Shown here: piece by piece, positions 1-4,454 of the stretch | How positions within the stretch are numbered: the stretch's first letter is position 1 | Layout of the letters: every line of letters starts with the position of its first letter | Assembly (NCBI GenBank): GCA_003478935.1 | Contig: QUFP01000072.1 | Location: forward strand, 1-8,543 | DNA from: Firmicutes bacterium AF25-13AC | Lineage (GTDB): Bacteria; Bacillota; Clostridia; Lachnospirales; Lachnospiraceae | Length of the DNA stretch: 8,543 nt | Reading direction: 5' to 3' | The notes under the pieces: generated by a model | What the model was told of the DNA's origin: nothing | Database searches by the model: none | What the model saw: only the letters and a program-made list of their open reading frames with translations | Position numbers and translations under genes: made by a program

Positions 1-165
1 TTCCCCGGCGATGTAGCGCCATGACTTTTGGCAGGGATATGGAGGAACCCTGACCGAAACGAGCGTACCAAAGGGAGCGATACGCCGCTGTGAGATTCAG
101 GGGAGGAACAACACCGGGGAGAACTGGCGAACTGACACCGAAATGATACCGAAACACGACAATCT

Positions 166-189
166 GATAGGGGGATAGTCTACCCTATC
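166..189. repeat. Inverted repeat GATAGGG/CCCTATC, possible operator
   Basis: A perfect 7-bp inverted repeat (166-172 and 183-189) is separated by 10 bases and lies about 95 bases upstream of the first gene. It sits just before the TATACT box at 194-199. An operator or an initiator-binding site would fit; no T-run follows, so it is not a terminator. Confidence 0.4.
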
Positions 190-200
190 GCTGTATACTT

Positions 201-251
201 CGGGAGATTTTAAGCGGCTCTATGGCTGTAATTTTGCCGAAAATCGCCCCG
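201..251 (+). other. Extended hairpin in the leader
   Basis: CGGG (201-204) pairs with CCCG (248-251), GATTTT (206-211) with AAAATC (240-245), and CGGC (215-218) with GCCG (236-239), giving a long imperfect stem 18 bases before the ribosome binding site of the first gene. It could act as a leader-RNA structure or a DNA cruciform. The CCGAAA pair at 237-254 makes up most of its right arm. Confidence 0.35.
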
Positions 252-283
252 AAACCATACACTAAAACGGGAGGAAGCGCAAT

Positions 284-472
284 ATGCCGAGAATGAGCAA
301 AAAGAGGAACCATGAGCTTTCCTTTTACCTCAATGACCGGGGGCGTGTCACTTACAACGAATTATGCCGGAAATGCCAGCATGGGTGCAGGCAGAGCTTC
401 CGGGCGGTTGTGATTGACTGCCCCCGTTATTTATCCAAACGAGCAAAGAAAAAGGAGGAACACACAGAATGA
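284..472 (+). CDS. Small cysteine-rich basic protein of unknown function
   Basis: The 62-residue product is basic at both ends and has four cysteines, at about 28, 31, 35 and 46, in a C-x2-C-x3-C-x10-C arrangement that could bind zinc. I recognise it only as a recurrent small protein of Firmicutes mobile elements; no function is known to me. The ATG start is supported by GGGAGGAA at 269-276, seven bases upstream. Its stop overlaps the next start as ATGA (469-472), so it is probably translationally coupled to the RepA-like gene. A small nucleic-acid-binding helper of replication or transfer would fit the position, but that is inference. Confidence 0.7.
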   Translation: MPRMSKKRNHELSFYLNDRGRVTYNELCRKCQHGCRQSFRAVVIDCPRYLSKRAKKKEEHTE

Positions 473-810
473 ATTTTGAATTTATGACGATAGACACACC
501 ATTGCCGCCATGTATGCCATTTCCCAGAGCGTTGACAGGATTTCCAGTCAGCAGCACCGCAAAGGTCATGTACTGCCGGATGCTGGACGCTATGCTATCC
601 AAAGGGCAGGAGGACGAGAACGGAATCCTGTTTGTCTGCTTCCCTGTCACAGCCATTGCCGCAGTCTTGTCCCGTAGCTCTATGACGGTCAAGCGTTCTC
701 TGAATGAACTGGAAACCGCCGGACTTATCATGCGGGTGCGTCAGGGCGTTGGAGAACCCAACAGGATTTATGTGCTGATACCGGGAAAGGAGGACGTTGC
801 CCTTGCTTGA
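469..810 (+). CDS. RepA-type replication initiator, short winged-helix protein
   Basis: This 113-residue protein resembles the N-terminal winged-helix domain of the replication initiator A (RepA_N-like) proteins of Firmicutes plasmids and integrative elements. A proline-rich start (PLPPCMPFPRAL) leads into the helix SSTAKVMYCRMLDAML (about 28-43), then a strand, then VTAIAAVLSRS (60-70) and the likely recognition helix SMTVKRSLNELETAG (71-85), followed by a wing to about residue 104. It ends there, so it lacks the C-terminal part of full-length plasmid initiators and may be a DNA-binding initiator or repressor alone. AAGGAGG at 452-458 sets the ATG start. It overlaps the gene before by 4 bases and the next by 8. 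Likely targets are the repeats upstream or those at 8062-8244; this is inferred. Confidence 0.7.
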   Translation: MNFEFMTIDTPLPPCMPFPRALTGFPVSSTAKVMYCRMLDAMLSKGQEDENGILFVCFPVTAIAAVLSRSSMTVKRSLNELETAGLIMRVRQGVGEPNRIYVLIPGKEDVALA

Positions 811-1099
811 TACCTCAAAGCTGGAAAAGCTCAACCGGGAGTTGGAGAAAAGCGAAAAGAAGCTGCGGAAAGCCATCAATGATGAAAAGGCATTGCAGCA
901 CCAGTTAAAGCAGTTTACCCGGAAGGAGCGGACGCACCGGCTCTGTACCCGTGGCGGTATGCTGGAAGGTTTTCTGCAAGAGCCGGAACGCCTGACAGAT
1001 GATGATGTCATGCTGCTGTTGAAACTCATTTTTCACAGACAGGACACGCAGGAACTATTGAAAAAACTGCTGGAACGGGAGAAGCCGGAAACCCCTTAG
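803..1099 (+). CDS. DUF3847 family protein, likely relaxosome or mobilization accessory
   Basis: A 98-residue, highly charged helical protein. Residues about 4-40 form a probable coiled coil rich in K, E and L. They are followed by KERTHRLCTRGGMLEGFL, the signature I associate with DUF3847, and by an acidic helical tail. DUF3847 proteins are common next to MobA/MobL relaxases. The R-x-R-x-G-G-type core recalls small TraD/MobC-like accessory proteins of other MOBQ systems, an analogy rather than a demonstrated homology. I chose TTG at 803 because AAAGGAGG (786-793) lies 9 bases upstream; the in-frame TTG at 797 would be only 3 bases away. The stop codon lies inside the palindrome of the candidate oriT, so gene and oriT are directly adjacent. 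Confidence 0.75.
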   Translation: MLDTSKLEKLNRELEKSEKKLRKAINDEKALQHQLKQFTRKERTHRLCTRGGMLEGFLQEPERLTDDDVMLLLKLIFHRQDTQELLKKLLEREKPETP

Positions 1100-1139
1100 T
1101 TTACTAAGGGCGCAATTATACACCACCCGGAGGTTGGTG
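1093..1139 (-). other. Candidate oriT (MOBQ/IncQ-like nick region)
   Basis: Read on the - strand, this holds an inverted repeat (CACCAACC, complement of 1132-1139, against GGTGGTG, complement of 1121-1127, with one bulged base), then TATAATTGCGCCCT, then a palindrome CCCTTAGT-TT-ACTAAGGG (1093-1110). An inverted repeat followed closely by a TGCG/CCCT core is the known plan of RSF1010-type oriTs, which MobA-family relaxases nick between TGCG and CCCT. By analogy the nick lies between 1111 and 1110 on the - strand. The encoded relaxase is of the matching family. With this polarity the 5' end would lead leftward, so the initiator genes enter first and the cargo and relaxase last. Confidence 0.65.
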
Positions 1140-1148
1140 CATTGCGTT

Positions 1149-1305
1149 CTCCGAAGGCTCCTCGCCGGAGGGCTATGATTTTCCGCAGTTATGGTCTGCT
1201 CCAAATCAAACAGGGGACGCTACGCTTCCCCTGCGCTGGCTGCTGCCAGCTACCCTTTTGTGGACTTGCCATCTGGGGACATCTTGCGCTGCAAGCTGTT
1301 CCCAG
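1149..1305 (+). other. Cluster of strong hairpins downstream of oriT
   Basis: Four stems follow one another. CTCCG (1149-1153) pairs with CGGAG (1166-1170). CAGGGGA (1211-1217) pairs with TCCCCTG (1227-1233), extended by GC/GC. GCTGGC (1235-1240) pairs with GCCAGC (1245-1250) around a TGCT loop. CTGGGGACA (1273-1281) pairs with TGTTCCCAG (1297-1305) through one G-T wobble, enclosing CTTGC/GCAAG (1283-1295). An open frame across 1191-1400 runs through the hairpins and has no ribosome binding site. Possible roles are single-strand origin or priming structures on transferred DNA, an extended oriT, or a structured leader RNA. In elements I recognise, this segment continues into the relaxase leader. 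Confidence 0.55.
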
Positions 1306-1351
1306 CCGACAAGTTTCATAAAATACGCTATCTTTTCAATAGGCAATACAG

Positions 1352-1357
1352 TATAAT
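1352..1357 (+). promoter_or_regulatory. Candidate -10 box (TATAAT) for the cargo operon
   Basis: A perfect TATAAT lies 53 bases before the first cargo gene and just inside the cargo block. No good -35 hexamer is found at 16-18 bases upstream (CTATCT at 1328-1333 is poor). In AT-rich sequence a lone -10 match has limited weight, but its place at the head of the operon makes it the best candidate. Confidence 0.3.
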
Positions 1358-1409
1358 GAAGTCAGTAGCCAGTAACAGATTTGGGGAAAGAGGACGGTGA
1401 TTTGTTATA

Positions 1410-1838
1410 ATGAAATTTAACATACAAATGGTAGACAACACTGTGTCGTCGGAATGGTGGAAAACAATTATTCATCATTTCATCAAAGTGGGGGATAATT
1501 TTGAGATACGATGTTGGAAAGAGGAAACGGAAGAAATTTTACAAGTAAAACGGTATGGCAAAGCAATAGCGGATGGCAACGAAATATCTATCAAAGGCGC
1601 TTTTGTAGATGAGTTATTATTAGAGTTGATGGAAGAAAATCCTGCTGATAAGGAAATTTATAATAAAATGACAAAATATTTTACCATCAATGTAAAAAAC
1701 GAATTATGCGATATTTGGAGTTGTCACTACGGAACCGAGATGTATTTTGAGATATATTCTGATAAAGACATCTTGTTTTTTGACCAAACAATGAGACAAT
1801 ACCCTGACACTTCTTTTTCTATCGCAGTTTGGCAATAA
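1410..1838 (+). CDS. Uncharacterised acidic cytosolic protein, immunity-protein size
   Basis: A 142-residue soluble protein without signal peptide or membrane segment. Visible features are an early SEWWKTIIHHFIK helix (about 14-26), alternating strands such as FEIRCWKEET (31-40), an acidic helix ELLLELMEENPADKEIYNKM, and a C-terminal strand pair ending in FSIAVWQ. I recall similar proteins in Firmicutes but no assigned function. The size, acidity and mixed alpha/beta look resemble immunity proteins of polymorphic toxins; that is inference. An in-frame TGA at 1398-1400 limits the start to ATG 1410. The nearest Shine-Dalgarno-like GAGG (1390-1393) is 16 bases away, so initiation may be weak, unlike in its neighbours. 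It is the first gene of the cargo operon. Confidence 0.7.
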   Translation: MKFNIQMVDNTVSSEWWKTIIHHFIKVGDNFEIRCWKEETEEILQVKRYGKAIADGNEISIKGAFVDELLLELMEENPADKEIYNKMTKYFTINVKNELCDIWSCHYGTEMYFEIYSDKDILFFDQTMRQYPDTSFSIAVWQ

Positions 1839-1897
1839 GAAGCATAGATTTAAAGTCGCAGTGGGTAGGATAATTTATAACGAGGAGATGAAAATAC

Positions 1898-2110
1898 ATG
1901 GATAATAGGATTTCAAAATGGTGCAATGTTATAAGTTTGGTTTTAATTGTATGCTTCATTATAAAGACGATTTTTGACTATGGGAAATATTCAAGCACAT
2001 TAACTTCAGCTCCTTTTGATATTTGGATTTTGGTAAATGCTCTATATTTTGTACTTCCGGCACTAATTATCTTTATTTTAGGGATTATTAAAAAAAGAAA
2101 AAATAAGTAA
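1898..2110 (+). CDS. Small two-transmembrane-segment protein
   Basis: The 70-residue product has two hydrophobic helices, about residues 9-26 (VISLVLIVCFIIKTIF core) and 43-65 (WILVNALYFVLPALIIFILGI), joined by a short polar loop and ending in the lysine/arginine tail KKRKNK. Both termini are probably cytoplasmic. I recognise no family. GAGGAG at 1882-1887 supports the ATG at 1898. It ends 13 bases before the next gene, another small membrane protein, so the two may work together. Small 2-TM proteins next to exported proteins are often immunity or signalling helpers, but nothing in the sequence decides this. Confidence 0.65.
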   Translation: MDNRISKWCNVISLVLIVCFIIKTIFDYGKYSSTLTSAPFDIWILVNALYFVLPALIIFILGIIKKRKNK

Positions 2111-2123
2111 AGGAGATTAACCA

Positions 2124-2354
2124 ATGAAAAAAATATTAGTAATTGTTGCAGGTATTGTTGGATTGATATTTGTTATTATAGGTGCTGCATTGAAGATAAA
2201 TAACAATGCGATTTCTGTAATTGGAGGTGTAGATGGTCCTACATCGGTTTTTGTTGCAACAAAGTTAAATAGTTCTTCGGTTAGCATGTTTATTGTGATA
2301 GGTGTTATATTGTTGGTAGCAGCAATATTCTTCTACTTGAAAAGAAAAAAGTGA
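2124..2354 (+). CDS. Small membrane protein with the GGxDGPT motif of sodium-pump decarboxylase beta subunits
   Basis: A 76-residue protein: N-terminal hydrophobic helix (about 3-22), an exposed central segment AISVIGGVDGPTSVFVATKL (29-48), a second hydrophobic helix (54-71) and a KRKK end. The centre closely matches the conserved IGGADGPT stretch of OadB/MmdB/GcdB, where the aspartate (D203 in Klebsiella OadB, from memory) takes part in sodium transport; here it is D37. A true beta subunit has many more membrane segments and over 350 residues, and no carboxyltransferase or biotin subunit lies nearby, so this is not a working decarboxylase. Databases often name such short proteins by this motif. 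AAAGGAG at 2109-2115 supports the start. Its own function is unknown. Confidence 0.7.
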   Translation: MKKILVIVAGIVGLIFVIIGAALKINNNAISVIGGVDGPTSVFVATKLNSSSVSMFIVIGVILLVAAIFFYLKRKK

Positions 2355-2379
2355 AATTGGAGGCAAAGGAGGAAAACAA

Positions 2380-3393
2380 ATGAAGCATAAAAAGGTTCTG
2401 TTAATTGCGCTGATATGTCTGATTGGCATAGGCATTAGTAGCATTTTTTTGTTTTCTGGTCATAGACCATTCAAAGATTTAGAAGCAACAGACATTACTT
2501 CGGCGAATGTTCGGTTATCGCCTCCTGATACAACAGTTCAAATAGTAGAAACAGAGGAATTAGTATCATATCTCAAAGAAGTAGTTATTTATAATAAGGA
2601 CAACTCATATACAGAATATGCCGGACAAGGGGCTGTTTTCACTCTATCGTTGGCAGACGGTTCCCAAGTGAAAATTACCGAATTCAATCCATTTATCATC
2701 ATTGATGGTATTGGTTATAAATGCAAATATGAACCTTGTGAAGCTCTTAATAATTATGCTAATAGGCTTTTGCCCGATAATGATACTACAAATTTTTTAA
2801 TGCCGGAAGAAGGCTATTACAGTAATGAATATGATGAAATTCTAAGAATTAAAAAGGAAGATGACGGAACATATAATATCCTCGAATATGGCATTACACA
2901 TTTACTTTATGTTGAAAACGCAGTTGGAATTTATAATTCTGAGACTGGGATTCTTGAATTTAGCGGTAAAGATGACAGGGGAAATGATATAAAAGCAGAA
3001 ATTGAAAATAAGGGGGATTGTCTGGAAGTCACTGTAATTCAAAGCAGTTATGAAGATATTATTGGAACAAAGCAGGAGTTTTTTCAAGTTGAAAATAACA
3101 TATCTGAACAAAATTCCACTGGACTTCAATGGGATATAATTCCTATGGTCATGGTAAATAATAAGCTTTATTATGACACTGGAAAAGAAAGTACATTAGA
3201 TGGTCGGTGTGGAGTAATGGACGGTAAGATTATTTCAACTGTTGATGGTTCTGAAATACCAACCCAAAATGATCAATCTAACTTTGGAACAGGGTTTGAA
3301 TATCAATATGGTTCAGATGATACCATAGAAATATTTATGAATGAAAAGTGGATCGTTTTTGAACAAAGAGATGATGCAGGAATAGAAAAGTAG
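2380..3393 (+). CDS. Membrane-anchored extracellular multidomain protein of unknown function
   Basis: The 337-residue product starts MKHKK followed by a hydrophobic helix (about 6-25) with no lipobox, so it is probably an N-terminally anchored protein with its bulk outside the membrane. Three parts can be told apart. Residues about 28-132 (from PFKDLEATDIT to ALNNYANRLL) resemble a domain I associate with the extracytoplasmic regions of Firmicutes BlaR1/MecR1-like or lipoprotein sensors. Residues 142-236 form a beta-rich middle starting EEGYYSNEYDEI. Residues 249-328 form a C-terminal domain with MVMVNNKLYYDTGKES, DGRCGVMDG and NDQSNFGTG motifs, which I recall as a recurrent tail of Clostridia exported proteins. 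No catalytic motif is visible. AAAGGAGG at 2365-2372 gives a strong ribosome binding site. It is the largest cargo gene and probably the main effector or sensor of the block. Confidence 0.7.
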   Translation: MKHKKVLLIALICLIGIGISSIFLFSGHRPFKDLEATDITSANVRLSPPDTTVQIVETEELVSYLKEVVIYNKDNSYTEYAGQGAVFTLSLADGSQVKITEFNPFIIIDGIGYKCKYEPCEALNNYANRLLPDNDTTNFLMPEEGYYSNEYDEILRIKKEDDGTYNILEYGITHLLYVENAVGIYNSETGILEFSGKDDRGNDIKAEIENKGDCLEVTVIQSSYEDIIGTKQEFFQVENNISEQNSTGLQWDIIPMVMVNNKLYYDTGKESTLDGRCGVMDGKIISTVDGSEIPTQNDQSNFGTGFEYQYGSDDTIEIFMNEKWIVFEQRDDAGIEK

Positions 3394-3419
3394 AATTTTA
3401 ATGGAGGCTAAAATACAAA

Positions 3420-3674
3420 ATGGGAAAATACCGATGTCCATGTTGTGGATATTTTACTTATAATGTTCCGGCAAATGAAGATTGTGGATATATCTGTCCC
3501 GTTTGTTTTTGGGAGAATGACCCGTTCATTGCTTCTGATAACGAACCAAGCGACTCTAATCATGGAATAACACTAAAAGAAGCGAAATCCAATTTCTCAA
3601 AATTTGGTGCTTGTGAAAAAGAAATGTTATATCATGTCCGACCACCAAGAAATGATGAAAAGAAAATTTCATAG
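3420..3674 (+). CDS. CPCC family cysteine-rich protein (Cys_rich_CPCC)
   Basis: An 84-residue protein with the family hallmark CPCCGY at residues 6-11 and a second knuckle, YICPVCFWENDP, at 24-35. C6, C8/C9, C26 and C29 could form a zinc ribbon, with an extra C22. The following segment GITLKEAKSNFSKFGA and a late VRPP motif also match the family as I know it (PF14206). Members are small single-domain proteins of unknown biochemical role, common in Firmicutes and often near toxin-immunity-type genes. GGAGG at 3403-3407 lies 12 bases before the ATG, slightly long but acceptable. It is 26 bases downstream of the exported protein gene. Confidence 0.85.
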   Translation: MGKYRCPCCGYFTYNVPANEDCGYICPVCFWENDPFIASDNEPSDSNHGITLKEAKSNFSKFGACEKEMLYHVRPPRNDEKKIS

Positions 3675-3705
3675 CAACAATGTCGAAGTTATGGAGGGAA
3701 TAAAA

Positions 3706-3885
3706 GTGAAGGACACTGCTAAGAGAGCAATAGTTACAGTTATTGTGTTTGTTATAATTTATGTTTTATCTGGTCCAATTATCGGATATACAAACTACGA
3801 TATGTATTTGAAAGGAATTGAATTTTTATCAGCGGTAATCGGAGCAGGATGTTACTGGATAGGAAGCAATAAAAATAGTTCCTGA
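3706..3885 (+). CDS. Small two-transmembrane-segment protein
   Basis: I place the start at GTG 3706, because GGAGGG (3693-3698) lies 7 bases upstream and the product then begins with a normal short basic leader (VKDTAKRA). The frame stays open upstream to ATG 3604, but that would overlap the CPCC gene by 71 bases and has no ribosome binding site. The 59-residue protein has hydrophobic helices at about 8-25 (IVTVIVFVIIYVLSG core) and 38-53 (IEFLSAVIGAGCYWIG), with a polar GYTNYDMY loop. No family is recognised. It sits between the CPCC gene and a TM-anchored gene with 20-30 base gaps, in the same operon. Confidence 0.6.
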   Translation: MKDTAKRAIVTVIVFVIIYVLSGPIIGYTNYDMYLKGIEFLSAVIGAGCYWIGSNKNSS

Positions 3886-3907
3886 ATTTGACAAAGGAGT
3901 TGGAAGT

Positions 3908-4264
3908 ATGAAAAGAATAGGTACAGCATTGACTATCGTGTTCATCATCGCTGGATTTGCAATTTCCTTTTTTATTGGACACTATGTGAGCGACAAGTCA
4001 CATACAGAAAGTCGAGCAGCACAATTTGATAAATATATTTCTCGTGCGATTGACACAATCGAAGATAAAGGTCTATCCATTGATGGCGCACCAGAAATGA
4101 TAGCCAGCAATATTTGGGTGGCACACGAATTTTGTGATAGCCCTGAAATTTCCGCAGAACTCAGCAATCTGTGGAATACCATTGTATATGAAAAAGATGA
4201 GCTTCTCGGTCAAGAAGATGTGTTGACTGCTCAGCTGAAAAATATTTTGGAAAAATGTCAATAG
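3908..4264 (+). CDS. TM-anchored helical protein of unknown function
   Basis: The 118-residue product has one N-terminal hydrophobic helix (about 5-24), then a soluble, mostly helical region that should lie outside the membrane: AQFDKYISRAIDTIEDKG (38-55), APEMIASNIWVAHEFC (61-76), ISAELSNLWNTIVYEKDELL (81-100), and a last helix ending EKCQ. C76 and C117 could pair. No family is recognised. AAAGGAG at 3893-3899 supports the ATG. It is the last gene of the cargo operon; after its stop, composition soon returns to that of the backbone. Confidence 0.65.
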   Translation: MKRIGTALTIVFIIAGFAISFFIGHYVSDKSHTESRAAQFDKYISRAIDTIEDKGLSIDGAPEMIASNIWVAHEFCDSPEISAELSNLWNTIVYEKDELLGQEDVLTAQLKNILEKCQ

Positions 4265-4297
4265 TCTTTGCAAATTTTCTATTTATCATCCACTCAT

Positions 4298-4314
4298 CGG
4301 GTCAACTTGCCCCG
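4298..4314. promoter_or_regulatory. 17-bp palindrome upstream of the relaxase gene
   Basis: CGGGTCAACTTGCCCCG is a near-perfect palindrome: CGGG/CCCG arms and CAA/TTG around a central C, with a single T/C mismatch pair. It lies at the point where backbone composition resumes, 140 bases before the relaxase start. A one-base centre cannot form an RNA hairpin, so a dimeric repressor site is the natural reading. It could also be a scar of cargo insertion. Confidence 0.3.
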
Positions 4315-4335
4315 AACTTTTACAACTAAATACCC

Positions 4336-4391
4336 GCCGCCCACACAGCGGCACACCGAGCAGGAAATCTGAAAGGTCTCCTGCTTTTTTT
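4336..4391 (+). terminator. Rho-independent terminator or attenuator before the relaxase gene
   Basis: AGCAGGA (4359-4365) pairs with TCCTGCT (4379-4385) around a 13-base loop and runs into seven T residues (4385-4391). A smaller hairpin, GCCGC/GCGGC (4336-4352), precedes it. It would end transcription from the cargo operon, or from the oriT leader before cargo insertion, just before the relaxase gene. A third weak stem, GGTGG/CCACC, lies at about 4395-4412, so attenuation in the relaxase leader is possible. Confidence 0.6.
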
Positions 4392-4454
4392 CTGCCCAAA
4401 ATGAGGTGGTAAAACGCCACCCCATCCACCAATTGCCGAAAGGAGGGACACGAA

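Larger units (their letters stand above)
135..254 (+). repeat. Paired CCGAAA direct repeats upstream of the initiator gene
   Basis: CCGAAA occurs at 54-59, 138-143, 149-154, 237-242 and 249-254. The two pairs are spaced 11 and 12 bases, close to one helical turn. The first pair belongs to an 11-base tandem repeat, GACACCGAAAT (135-145) and GATACCGAAAC (146-156). Such spacing is typical of initiator or repressor binding sites, and a RepA-like gene follows. The motif is short, so chance is possible. Confidence 0.4.
1..283. other. Non-coding leader upstream of the replication genes
   Basis: No gene can be supported here. The first 24 bases could encode the C-terminus of an upstream protein, since one frame reads FPGDVAP and then stops at 22-24, but seven residues are not enough to call it. 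The rest holds short CCGAAA repeats and two inverted repeats, listed separately. A TATACT box at 194-199 could be a -10 element but has no convincing -35. The region may regulate or serve as target for the RepA-like protein encoded at 469. Confidence 0.5.
1306..4297 (+). other. AT-rich cargo block inserted between oriT leader and relaxase
   Basis: Base composition drops sharply to AT-rich after about 1310 and returns to GC-rich after about 4298. Inside are seven + strand genes, 1410 to 4264, with gaps of 13-59 bases, so they are probably one operon. The flanks are backbone: oriT hairpins on the left and the relaxase leader on the right. No transposase, integrase or clear terminal repeat is seen. 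CAAGTT (1310-1315) and AACTTG (4304-4309) form only a 6-base inverted pair at the edges. The exact boundaries are estimated from composition. Confidence 0.65.

Noticed and set aside
1..24. Possible C-terminal end of an upstream gene (reads FPGDVAP then stop)
   Set aside because: Only seven residues, no recognisable motif and an arbitrary window edge; not enough to call a partial gene.
1191..1400. 69-codon + strand frame across the hairpin cluster
   Set aside because: No ribosome binding site; the first half is strong stem-loops and the second half crosses the composition break into cargo, so a single conserved protein is unlikely.
2124..2354. Calling this gene an oxaloacetate decarboxylase beta subunit
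   Set aside because: Only one short motif matches; the length, the number of membrane segments and the missing partner subunits rule out a working decarboxylase.
3604..3705. Longer start for the 2-TM protein at ATG 3604
   Set aside because: It would overlap the CPCC gene by 71 bases without a ribosome binding site; GTG 3706 has GGAGGG at ideal spacing.
1306..4309. CAAGTT (1310-1315) and AACTTG (4304-4309) as terminal inverted repeats of a cargo transposon
   Set aside because: Six bases is too short to be meaningful, and there is no transposase or target duplication.
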